From NCBI RefSeq assembly GCF_022758885.1, contig NZ_JALEBH010000001.1, positions 248,001 to 312,000 of the forward strand: DNA of 64,000 bases, written 5' to 3'. This DNA is from Sphingobium sp. BYY-5. GTDB taxonomy: Bacteria; Pseudomonadota; Alphaproteobacteria; Sphingomonadales; Sphingomonadaceae. Below are positions 8,231 through 15,591 of the stretch, one piece after another. The stretch's first letter is position 1, and each line of letters begins with the position of its first letter. A model generated the notes under the pieces. The model searched no databases, was not told where the DNA came from, and saw only the letters and a list, made by a program, of their open reading frames with translations. The translations under genes were made by a program, and so were the position numbers.

Positions 8231-9409
8231 TCATGCCCAATAGGGTTCCCAGGGGTGGCGCAGGCGCATCAGCGCTTCGAGGTAGAAATAATCGCCCCAG
8301 ATGCAGGCTTCATCCACGCCGGCCTTGTTGGGCATGTGGTAGACGGCGTGGAGCAGCAGGGCGTTCGATCCCTCCAGCGGGGCGAGATAGCGGTCGCCCA
8401 GCGTCTTCACGATCGCGACGGCCCAGGCTTCGTAGGTGGCGCGGGTTTCGTCCGACAGCGGCAGCGCCTGCGCGAGTTCTAGCAGGCCGCAGGCGGCGAT
8501 CGCGGCGGCCGAACTGTCGCGCGGGGTGCCGCTTTCGTCGGTGAAGATGAGATCCCAGCAGCAGATGCCGTCGCTGGGCAGGCGGTTGAGGAAATGATTG
8601 GCGAGCTTGGCCGCCAGATCGAGATAGGCGGGGTCGGCGGTGTGCCGCCACGCCAGCGCGAAGCCGTAAATGCCCCAGGCCTGACCGCGCGCCCAGCTAC
8701 TGTCGTCGCTATGCCCCTGATGGGTGCTGCCGTGGCGAGGCTTGCCGGTCCTGGTATCGACATAGAAGGTGTGGAAGGTCGAGGCGTCCGGGCGCACCAG
8801 CAGGCGGGCGGCCTGGGCCAGATGCCGGTCGGCGGCGGCGGCGAAATCCTTGTTCCCCGTCTCCCGCGTCGCCCAGTAGAGCAGGGGCACGTTGAGGTTG
8901 CAGTCGATAATCATCCGGCCGCGCTGCCGGGGGTCTTTCATGTCGCCCCAGGCCTGGATCACCTGCGCTACCGGATCGAAGCGCTTGAGCAGCAGGCGCG
9001 CAGCCTCCAGCCCGGAGGAGCGGGCCAGCGTGTCGCCGGTCAGCCGATGGCCCGCGCAGGCGGACAGGGTGTAGAGGAAGCCCAGGTCGTGATGATCGAC
9101 ATGGATGTGCCGCTCGACCCGCGTGGCGAAGGACTGGATGTTGCGTTCGGCGACCGAGCGGTAACGGTCTTCACCGGTCAATTGCCAGGCGAGCCACAGC
9201 ATCCCGGTCCAGAAGCCGTTGGTCCATTCGACATTGTCGATCGGGGCATAGATGCCGCTTTCGCTGGATGGGGCCGGGAAATAATCGGTGAATTGCGGCA
9301 GCATCCGGTCGATCCGGGTGAGGGCGGCGGCGATCCGCGCGTCGAGATCGGCCGTGACGGGCCGCTCCAGCTTTCGCGCGGCCAGGGGTTCGTGGGCGAT
9401 GGCGGTCAT
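8231..9409 (-). CDS. Glycoside hydrolase family 88, unsaturated uronyl hydrolase
   Basis: A 392-residue enzyme of family GH88, which hydrates and releases the unsaturated uronic acid left at oligosaccharide ends by polysaccharide lyases. Seen: WTNGFWTGMLWLAWQ near 62, HHDLGF near 105, MIIDCNLNVPLLYWA with the probable catalytic Asp near 165, and HSDDSSWARGQAWGIYGF near 232. There is no signal peptide, so it should act in the cytoplasm on imported oligosaccharides. Its ATG overlaps the stop of the symporter gene by 4 bases, so the two form an operon (symporter first) and import and cleavage are coupled. Expression should follow the operator at 10690-10703. Glucuronyl versus galacturonyl preference cannot be read from the sequence. 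Confidence 0.92.
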   Translation of the reverse strand: MTAIAHEPLAARKLERPVTADLDARIAAALTRIDRMLPQFTDYFPAPSSESGIYAPIDNVEWTNGFWTGMLWLAWQLTGEDRYRSVAERNIQSFATRVERHIHVDHHDLGFLYTLSACAGHRLTGDTLARSSGLEAARLLLKRFDPVAQVIQAWGDMKDPRQRGRMIIDCNLNVPLLYWATRETGNKDFAAAADRHLAQAARLLVRPDASTFHTFYVDTRTGKPRHGSTHQGHSDDSSWARGQAWGIYGFALAWRHTADPAYLDLAAKLANHFLNRLPSDGICCWDLIFTDESGTPRDSSAAAIAACGLLELAQALPLSDETRATYEAWAVAIVKTLGDRYLAPLEGSNALLLHAVYHMPNKAGVDEACIWGDYFYLEALMRLRHPWEPYWA

Positions 9410-10674
9410 GGGCGCGGTTCCTCGACAAGGGGGAGGGTCGGCGCGCCTGCACTCGCGCGGTGGGGGGAGCCATGTTCGGGCGGGGTGGGAGAGAGGGCGA
9501 ACAGCGACCAGGTCCAGAACAGCAGGGCAAAGCCCGCGATCAGGAAATAGCTGTGCTGGAAGCCGATCAGGTCATAGCTGATGCCGACCAGCGGCGAGAG
9601 GATGGCGAGGCCCAGCGAATGGCCGAAGCTGACGCCGACCATATAGACGGTGGCGGCGAAGCGGGCCTCGAAATGCCAGGCGATGTAGCGGAAGATCGAC
9701 ACGGCCAGGATCGGCAGTTCGATGGCGTGGGCCATCTTGCACATCGAAATGGTGATGGGACCGATGGCGAGGCCCGATCCGCCGATGCGCAGGATCATGA
9801 TCGCCGCCGCCAGCAGCAGGCCGCGTGTCGCGCCGATGCGCCGGACGATCAGCGGGGCGACGAACAGGCCGCCCGCTTCCACGAAAATCTGCGCCGAATT
9901 GAGATAGCCGAACATGGCGTTGCCTTCTTCCGGCGTGGGGAAGAGGGAGGAGAAATAGAAGGGGAATTGCTGGTCGTAGACGAGATAGAGGTTCGTCACG
10001 CCCAGGATCAGGATCATGAAGCGCCAGAATTGCGGCTGGGACAGCAGCGAGAGCGAATCCCGCAGCGTCAGCCGGTCGGCCGCCGCCTGCGCTTGCGGAT
10101 CGGGCTCGACCCGCGCCAGGTAGATGAGGGGCAGCAGCAGCAGGCCCGCCGCGCTGGCGAGGAAGAAATTGATTGCCGGATCGACATTGTAGAGCCGCCC
10201 GGAAAAGGCGGCGGCGGTCGCGAAGCCGATCGACCCCCAGAGACGCACGCGGCTATATTCGAATGCATAGCGCCGCCCGACCCGATCGACATAGCTTTCC
10301 AGCGCATAGCTGCCCGCCATGAAGGTGAAGCCGAGATAGAGGCCGCCTGCGACCGCGCCCAGCGGCAGGCTCCAGTGCAGCAGCGGCGCGTAGACATGGA
10401 GGAAGAAGGGACCGGCGAGGATCACCAGCAGGGCGATGAAGGTCGGAACGACCTTTCGGAAGCCCATGCGGTCCGACAGGAAGCCATAAGCCGGTTGCGC
10501 CAGCATTGCGCCGATCGAGTTGACGGCGAAGACCGTGCCGGCCTGCGTCCCGTTCAAGTGCAGCGAGCGGGTCAGCCAGATGGACAACAGCGAGATGGCC
10601 ATGGCCTGGGCAAAGAAAAAGCAGAAAAGAAAGGCGCTGAGCGCGAGATAATTGCGCTTTCGGAAAGAGGCCAC
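9406..10674 (-). CDS. LacY-type oligosaccharide:proton symporter (MFS)
   Basis: A 422-residue major facilitator protein with 12 predicted membrane helices, clearly of the LacY/oligosaccharide:H+ symporter family. Matching segments are YDQQFPFYFSSLF (LacY helix VII), LRIGGSGLAIGP (Arg302 site) and KMAHAIELP (His322/Glu325 site). The LacY Glu269 position appears to be Ile, with a Glu three residues on, and the Lys358 position is His. Start GTG 10674 (MASFRKRNYLALSAFLF) is preferred: GGGGAT lies just upstream and the first helix follows. The longer ATG-started frame would run through the operator and promoter. It probably imports oligosaccharides made by the neighbouring hydrolases; the substrate is inferred from context. 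Confidence 0.9.
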   Translation of the reverse strand: MASFRKRNYLALSAFLFCFFFAQAMAISLLSIWLTRSLHLNGTQAGTVFAVNSIGAMLAQPAYGFLSDRMGFRKVVPTFIALLVILAGPFFLHVYAPLLHWSLPLGAVAGGLYLGFTFMAGSYALESYVDRVGRRYAFEYSRVRLWGSIGFATAAAFSGRLYNVDPAINFFLASAAGLLLLPLIYLARVEPDPQAQAAADRLTLRDSLSLLSQPQFWRFMILILGVTNLYLVYDQQFPFYFSSLFPTPEEGNAMFGYLNSAQIFVEAGGLFVAPLIVRRIGATRGLLLAAAIMILRIGGSGLAIGPITISMCKMAHAIELPILAVSIFRYIAWHFEARFAATVYMVGVSFGHSLGLAILSPLVGISYDLIGFQHSYFLIAGFALLFWTWSLFALSPTPPEHGSPHRASAGAPTLPLVEEPRP

Positions 10675-10689
10675 GACATCCCCATGATC

Positions 10690-10732
10690 TGTTATCGATA
10701 TCAAATATGCCCGTTTGAAATCCGCTTGGCAA
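10690..10732 (-). promoter_or_regulatory. Symporter-GH88 promoter with LacI operator
   Basis: Minus-strand TTGCCA (10732-10727), 17 bases, CATATT (10709-10704). The operator TGATATCGATAACA (10703-10690) starts directly after the -10, where a bound repressor would block transcription. The site matches the other four palindromes in this locus with one change per half. Confidence 0.7.
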
Positions 10733-10742
10733 GCGCTATTGA

Positions 10743-10785
10743 TTGACAGCCTCGCTAGATGAGTTATCGATATCATATCGATTAT
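10743..10785 (+). promoter_or_regulatory. lacI-GH43-GH28 promoter with LacI operator
   Basis: TTGACA (10743-10748) is followed after 16 bases by TATCGA (10765-10770). The operator GTTATCGATATCA (10763-10775) covers that -10, and a second partial match, ATATCGATTATG, follows at 10775-10786. This suggests the regulator controls its own operon. Confidence 0.6.
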
Positions 10786-10834
10786 GCCGTGCCGACCATT
10801 TGCGGCCGAGCCTGTGGGGAGGAAGTTTCGTCGC

Positions 10835-11899
10835 ATGAGTGAGGACAGGGAAGAGAAGGACGAGGCCGTCAAAAGCGCCCATCGTCCGGTCGTGACGATC
10901 CATGACGTGGCGCGTCATGCGGGCGTCTCTTCCATGACCGTGTCGCGCGTGATGACGGGCAAGCGCCATGTCAGCGAAGCCATGCGCGAGCGTGTCAACG
11001 CCGCGATCTCCGCGCTGAACTATTCCCCCAACCTGACGGCGCGCAGCTTTTCCAGCGCGGTGCGGGTGGGGGCGATCTATTCGAATCCTTCATCGTCGAA
11101 CCTGGGCGCTTTCCTGATGGGCGCGTTCCGCCAGAGCGGCGAGAGCGGCTGCCAGTTCCTGATCGAGCCGGGCCGCAACGAGGAGGAGGCGCTGCAAAGC
11201 CTGCACCGCCTGATCGAATCGCGCATCGGCGGCGTCATCCTGCCGCCGCCGCTCTGCGATTCGGAAGCGGTGCTGGACCTGGCGCTGAGTTCGGACGTGG
11301 TGCCGCTGGCCTTTGCCACCGCCATCCCGCGCGAGGGCGTCTCGGCGATCATCGTCGACGATTATAAGGGCGCCTATGACATGACCCGCTACCTGATCGG
11401 GCTGGGGCATCGGGCCATCGGTTTTGTGCAGGGCGACCCGCAACATTCGCCCTCGCAGCGGCGCGAGCAGGGCTATCGCGCGGCGATGGCCGGCGCGTCG
11501 CTGATGATCCGGGACGAATGGATCGCGCCGGGCCTGTTCACCTACCGGTCGGGGCTGGACGCCGCGCGCCAGTTGCTGGGATCGGACCAGCGGCCCACGG
11601 CGATCTTCGCCAGCAATGACGATATGGCGGCGGCCATTACCGCGGTGGCGCATGGCATGAAGCTGACCATCCCCCGCGACATCAGCATCGTCGGGTTCGA
11701 CGATGCGCAGATCGCGTCGACCATCTGGCCGGAGCTGACGACGATCCGCCAGCCGATTTCGGACATGGCGTCCCGCGCGGTGGCGCTGTTGAGCGAGCAG
11801 GTGCGCGAGGCGCGGACCGGCAGCAAGCCGGAAGTGCGGCATGTGCGCGAGATGCTGACATTGGTGGAGCGGGCGTCATCGGGGCCGGTGGCGGGCTGA
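10835..11899 (+). CDS. LacI-family transcriptional repressor
   Basis: A 354-residue LacI-type regulator. An N-terminal extension of about 18 charged residues precedes the helix-turn-helix VTIHDVARHAGVSSMTVSRV (about 19-38) and the hinge region YSPNLTARSF. A periplasmic-binding-protein-like sugar sensor domain follows, ending near SIVGFDDAQIASTIWPELTTIRQP. ATG 10835 is chosen because GGGGAGGAAG lies 9 bases upstream. It stands between the divergent symporter-GH88 operon and the downstream GH43-GH28 genes (gap 47 bases, same strand). Palindromes of the TGWTATCGATAWCA type at its own, the symporter and the receptor promoters fit the TGnnAnCGnTnnCA pattern of LacI-family operators. The inducer is probably a sugar released by these enzymes. 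Confidence 0.93.
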   Translation: MSEDREEKDEAVKSAHRPVVTIHDVARHAGVSSMTVSRVMTGKRHVSEAMRERVNAAISALNYSPNLTARSFSSAVRVGAIYSNPSSSNLGAFLMGAFRQSGESGCQFLIEPGRNEEEALQSLHRLIESRIGGVILPPPLCDSEAVLDLALSSDVVPLAFATAIPREGVSAIIVDDYKGAYDMTRYLIGLGHRAIGFVQGDPQHSPSQRREQGYRAAMAGASLMIRDEWIAPGLFTYRSGLDAARQLLGSDQRPTAIFASNDDMAAAITAVAHGMKLTIPRDISIVGFDDAQIASTIWPELTTIRQPISDMASRAVALLSEQVREARTGSKPEVRHVREMLTLVERASSGPVAG

Positions 11900-11946
11900 T
11901 CGTCGCCGATCCGCGCGAAGATTTCAGAAACGGGGGGAAGAGGGTG

Positions 11947-13662
11947 ATGGCGCGGCGTTTCATGCGGACGGCCTGTCTGGCGTCGCTGTTGGCGCTGGCG
12001 GCGCCTGCCTTCCCGGCGGGGGCGAATGACGGCCGCTGGTTTGCGGACCAGGGCGATGGCAGCTATCGCAATCCGGTGCTGATCGGCGACTATTCCGATC
12101 CCGATGTCGTGCGCGTGGGGGAGGATTATTATCTGACATCCTCGTCCTTTACCGATGTGCCGGGCCTGCCGATCCTGCATTCGCGCGATCTGGTGAACTG
12201 GACGATCATCGGCCATGCGCTGACCGCGGTTCCGCCCGAAGCCCATTATGCCGCGCCGCGTCGGGGCGGCGGCGTGTGGGCGCCCGCCATCCGCCATCGC
12301 GACGGCCGGTTCCTGATCTATTATCCCGATCCCGACCGGGGCATATTCCTGGTTTCCGCCACCGACCCGCGCGGGCCATGGAGCGCGCCGGTGCTGGTGG
12401 AGGGGACCAGGGGCGTCATCGATCCCGCGCCATTCTGGGACGAGGACGGCACCGGATGGCTGGCCTATGCCTATGCCCGGAGCCGGGCGGGCAAGGCCAA
12501 TATCATCGCTCTCAAGCGGCTGAACGCGGACGGCACGGCGACGCAGGGGGCCGAGCGGGTCATCATCGACGGGAACGGCCTGCCCCCGGTCAAGACCAGC
12601 CTTGGCCCGCGCCCCTGGCAGACGACCGAGGGGCCGAAGCTCTACAAGCGAGACGGCTATTATTATGTCTTCGCCCCCAGCGGCAGCGTGAAGGGGGGAT
12701 GGCAGGGCGTGTTCCGCAGCCGGTCCATCACCGGTCCCTATGAGGGGCGCGACGTGATGGACCAGGGGCGCAGCGAAACCAACGGCCCGCATCAGGGCGC
12801 CTGGGTCACGACGCCCGGCGGCGAGGACTGGTTCCTGCATTTCCAGGACCGGGACAGCTATGGCCGGGTGGTCCATCTGCAACCGATGCGCTGGGCGAAG
12901 GGCTGGCCCGTCATCGGCGCGGATGCCGATGGAGACGGGCGGGGCGAGCCGGTGCTGCGTCATGCCAAGCCCGCGCTTCCGCCGCAGCCGGTCGCGGCCC
13001 CGGTGGCGGATGATGAATTTGATGGCGGCCTGTCGCTCGCCTGGCAGTTCGGCAGCAATCCCGCGCCCGGCTGGATGGTGGTGGAGGACGGATGGTTGCG
13101 GCTGACATCGGTGAGCGGGTCGGCCGATCACTATGAGAATGGCGCGATCCTCTCACAGAAAATCCCCGCGCCCGGCTTTACCGCGACCACCGCGATGCGC
13201 TTTGCGCCGCTGCGCGAGGGGGAAAGGGCGGGGCTGACCGTCCATGGCATGAGCTTCGCCTGGATCGGGGTGGAGCAGGGGAAGGACGGCGCGCATGTCG
13301 TGCAGGCGGCCAAGGCCGATCCCGCGCCGGGCGCGCCCATCCGCGTGACGCAAGGGCCGCCGCTGCCATCGGACCGGGTGTGGCTGCGCATGGAGGCCCG
13401 CCCCGTGACCATCAGCGTGCCGCCGCCGGACTTTTCGCCCTACTGGCCCTCCATGCTGCGGGAGACGCATATCCGGGTCGCGTTCAGCTACAGCCTGGAC
13501 GGCGCGGCCTTCACGCCGTTGGGAGAGGCGTTCGAAACCCGCCCCGGCCGCTGGGTCGGCGCCCAGATCGGCCTGTTCGCGCAGGCCGCCTATGGCACGC
13601 CGTCGGCCGTGGCGACAACGGTCGGCCATGCCGATTTCGACTGGTTCAGGATCACCCCATGA
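11947..13662 (+). CDS. Glycoside hydrolase family 43 with C-terminal beta-sandwich domain
   Basis: A 571-residue exported enzyme. A signal peptide (about 1-25, ending PAGA-ND) precedes the five-bladed propeller of GH43. Its acid residues are visible: YSDPDVVRVG (base Asp near 51), GVIDPAPFWD (pKa-tuning Asp near 159) and TTEGPKLYKRDG (acid Glu near 229). From about residue 355 (DDEFDGGLSLAWQFG) a beta-sandwich domain typical of larger beta-xylosidase/alpha-arabinofuranosidase members runs to the end. ATG 11947 is used; GTG 11944 directly before it is possible. It follows the regulator gene and overlaps the GH28-like gene by 4 bases. Likely role: removing arabinose or xylose side chains in the periplasm. 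Confidence 0.9.
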   Translation: MARRFMRTACLASLLALAAPAFPAGANDGRWFADQGDGSYRNPVLIGDYSDPDVVRVGEDYYLTSSSFTDVPGLPILHSRDLVNWTIIGHALTAVPPEAHYAAPRRGGGVWAPAIRHRDGRFLIYYPDPDRGIFLVSATDPRGPWSAPVLVEGTRGVIDPAPFWDEDGTGWLAYAYARSRAGKANIIALKRLNADGTATQGAERVIIDGNGLPPVKTSLGPRPWQTTEGPKLYKRDGYYYVFAPSGSVKGGWQGVFRSRSITGPYEGRDVMDQGRSETNGPHQGAWVTTPGGEDWFLHFQDRDSYGRVVHLQPMRWAKGWPVIGADADGDGRGEPVLRHAKPALPPQPVAAPVADDEFDGGLSLAWQFGSNPAPGWMVVEDGWLRLTSVSGSADHYENGAILSQKIPAPGFTATTAMRFAPLREGERAGLTVHGMSFAWIGVEQGKDGAHVVQAAKADPAPGAPIRVTQGPPLPSDRVWLRMEARPVTISVPPPDFSPYWPSMLRETHIRVAFSYSLDGAAFTPLGEAFETRPGRWVGAQIGLFAQAAYGTPSAVATTVGHADFDWFRITP

Positions 13663-15059
13663 CGCGCAAAATCACCCTTCGGCTTGTCACCGCCGTCAGC
13701 CTGGCCGCGATCGCGCCGGCGGTGGCGGCGCGACCGATCGTCTACGACAATCCGCCCAGCAAAGCGCTCTACACCTATCATGACGACAGTTTCACGGTGC
13801 GTGTCCGCGCGCCGGGCGGCAAGTGGCAGGATCTGTATGAATATCGGGTGATGGTCGACCTCGACAATCCACAGCCCGCTTCGATGGTGACGTTCGGCAT
13901 GGACGGGCCGGTGGAAGTGGCGGTGCAGAAGAACAACGGCGATGTGCGGCGGGTGGAAATCCGTCCCGGCTCCAAGGGCGTGCAAGCGCGGCTGGAGGGC
14001 AATATCGCATATTTCACGCTTGCCCGGCCGGCCAATCTGTCGGTCGAGTTCGACGGCGACCGGCTGCATAACCTGCACCTCTTCGCCAATCCGGTCGAGC
14101 CGCCGCTGCCGGACCGGGCGGACCCGAACCTCGTCTATTTCGGGCCGGGCATCCATGAACTGCCCGAAGGCCAGACGAAATTCCCGATCGGGTCGAACAA
14201 GACCGTCTATGTGGCGGGCGGCGCGATCGTGAAGGGGCAGATCGACATCAGCAACGCCAGCAATGTCCGCCTGATCGGCCATGGCATATTGGAAGGTGGG
14301 AAGGAGGGGATCAGCGTCCTCTATTCCCGCGACGTGACGATCGACGGGCCGGTGGTGCTCAACCCGCAGCATTATACCGTGATGTGCGGCCAGTCGTCGG
14401 GCCTGACCATCCGCAACCTCAAGACGTTCAGCGCCGGAAGCTGGACCGACGGGCTGGACATGATGAGCTGTTCGGACGTGACGATCGACGATGTGTTCCT
14501 GCGCACGTCGGACGACGCCATCGCCATCTATGCCGATCGCTGGGACTATCATGGCGATGCGCGCAACTATCGCGTGACCAATTCGACGCTGTGGGCCGAT
14601 GTCGCGCACCCGATCAATATCGGGCTGCACGGCAGCAAGGATGAACCGCGCGTCATCGAGAATCTGACGTTCCGCAATATCGACATCCTTGGCCATGACG
14701 AGGATGACCGCAACTATCAGGGCGCGATGGCGATCACCGACGGGGACAATAACCTGGTCCGCAATATCCTGTTCGAGGATATCCGCATCGACAGCATCGA
14801 AGAGGGAATGTTGTTCAACTTCCGCGTGGTGTTCAACGAAAAGTACAGCCTGGCGCCGGGGTGCGGGATCGAGAATGTCACCGTGCGCAACGCCCGGTTC
14901 AAGGGGGGCATCGTCAACCCCGCCGTCGTGGCGGGCTATGCCGCCGACCGTGCGGTGCACAATGTGACGATCGAGGATTTCCGGGTCGGCGCCACGCCGC
15001 TCGGCGCGTCGGACGTGGAGGTGGGCGCGTTCGTGAAGGATTTCAGGCTGCGGCCCTGA
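13659..15059 (+). CDS. GH28-like right-handed beta-helix glycoside hydrolase
   Basis: A 466-residue exported protein. The signal peptide ends near AVA-A (about 23). The N-terminal beta-sandwich (about 25-150) precedes a pectin-lyase-fold beta-helix that begins NKTVYVAGGAIVKGQI. Polygalacturonase-type acid residues are seen in SWTDGLDMMS (near 262) and RTSDDAIAIY (near 284); GLHGS near 322 may hold the active-site His. The fold and Asp pattern fit GH28, though the N-terminal domain also recalls GH49 dextranases, so the exact family is uncertain. It starts with ATG overlapping the GH43 stop (ATGA), which implies translational coupling. Likely role: cleaving the galacturonan-type backbone whose products the GH88 enzyme finishes. 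Confidence 0.8.
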   Translation: MTRKITLRLVTAVSLAAIAPAVAARPIVYDNPPSKALYTYHDDSFTVRVRAPGGKWQDLYEYRVMVDLDNPQPASMVTFGMDGPVEVAVQKNNGDVRRVEIRPGSKGVQARLEGNIAYFTLARPANLSVEFDGDRLHNLHLFANPVEPPLPDRADPNLVYFGPGIHELPEGQTKFPIGSNKTVYVAGGAIVKGQIDISNASNVRLIGHGILEGGKEGISVLYSRDVTIDGPVVLNPQHYTVMCGQSSGLTIRNLKTFSAGSWTDGLDMMSCSDVTIDDVFLRTSDDAIAIYADRWDYHGDARNYRVTNSTLWADVAHPINIGLHGSKDEPRVIENLTFRNIDILGHDEDDRNYQGAMAITDGDNNLVRNILFEDIRIDSIEEGMLFNFRVVFNEKYSLAPGCGIENVTVRNARFKGGIVNPAVVAGYAADRAVHNVTIEDFRVGATPLGASDVEVGAFVKDFRLRP

Positions 15060-15090
15060 TGGGGCTGGGCCATCGCCGCTAAAGGAAAAG

Positions 15091-15123
15091 CGGGCCGCCA
15101 GAGACTGGCGGCCCGTTCGAGTT
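15091..15123 (+). terminator. Terminator after the GH28-like gene
   Basis: CGGGCCGCCA and TGGCGGCCCG form a 10-bp stem with a 5-base loop, followed by TTCGAGTTT. It ends the lacI-GH43-GH28 operon. Confidence 0.75.
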
Positions 15124-15253
15124 TGGGAGGTTGTGAGGGAGAAGCGTTCGTGCAGAAACCCTTCTCCCTCCATCCGGCAGCCGGGCGGCTGTCGAAACTG
15201 TGACGGCATGATGCCGTCGATCTGGTCCGGACCGATCTGTGGTCCGGGTGATG

Positions 15254-15267
15254 TGGTATCGATATCA
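15254..15267. promoter_or_regulatory. Orphan copy of the LacI operator palindrome
   Basis: TGGTATCGATATCA matches the sites at the symporter, regulator and receptor promoters. It lies in the convergent gap between the GH28-like gene (ends 15059) and the GH97 gene (ends 15592), with no gene start near it on either strand and no promoter I can recognise. Confidence 0.65.
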
Positions 15268-15402
15268 GAACTGATGGCGCCATATGGGGTTGGTCACAAG
15301 ATATTTGTTGGTTCCTGGGGCGGAATCATGTCGGTGGGGGCGTTGCGACGAGGGGTTGCGAGCGATCAGAAGGGGGCATTTTGTCTTCCTCCCTGGAAGG
15401 TT

Positions 15403-15527
15403 CGACAGAGTCACGTGTCTCTGTCGAAGGCCGGGGGTGGGTGCGCCGCGTTAGCGGCGCTTGCAACATGACGTTTTAGGCTCGCTGCGCTCGCCACCCA
15501 CCCTTAACTCCTCCCTTAAAAGGGAGG
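15403..15527. repeat. Composite multi-hairpin region
   Basis: Consecutive stems: CGACAGAG/CTCTGTCG (15403-15426), GGTGGGTG/CACCCACC around CGCCGC-GTTA-GCGGCG, and CCTCCC-TTAAAA-GGGAGG (15510-15527). The architecture resembles the 120-bp element at 7354-7477, but the sequence differs. The gap 15060-15591 holds no gene I can support. Confidence 0.6.
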
Positions 15528-15591
15528 GGGATATGTTGCTTCCACCAACACCGATCCTTGAGAGGGGGGCAGGGCGGGATGAAATCCGTGC

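Noticed and set aside
10675..10872. Upstream extension of the symporter gene
   Set aside because: It would run through the promoter and operator; the first membrane helix follows directly after GTG 10674.
15133..15471. Possible 112-codon gene in the convergent gap
   Set aside because: Cys/Gly-rich, no domain, no ribosome binding site, and it crosses the multi-hairpin region.
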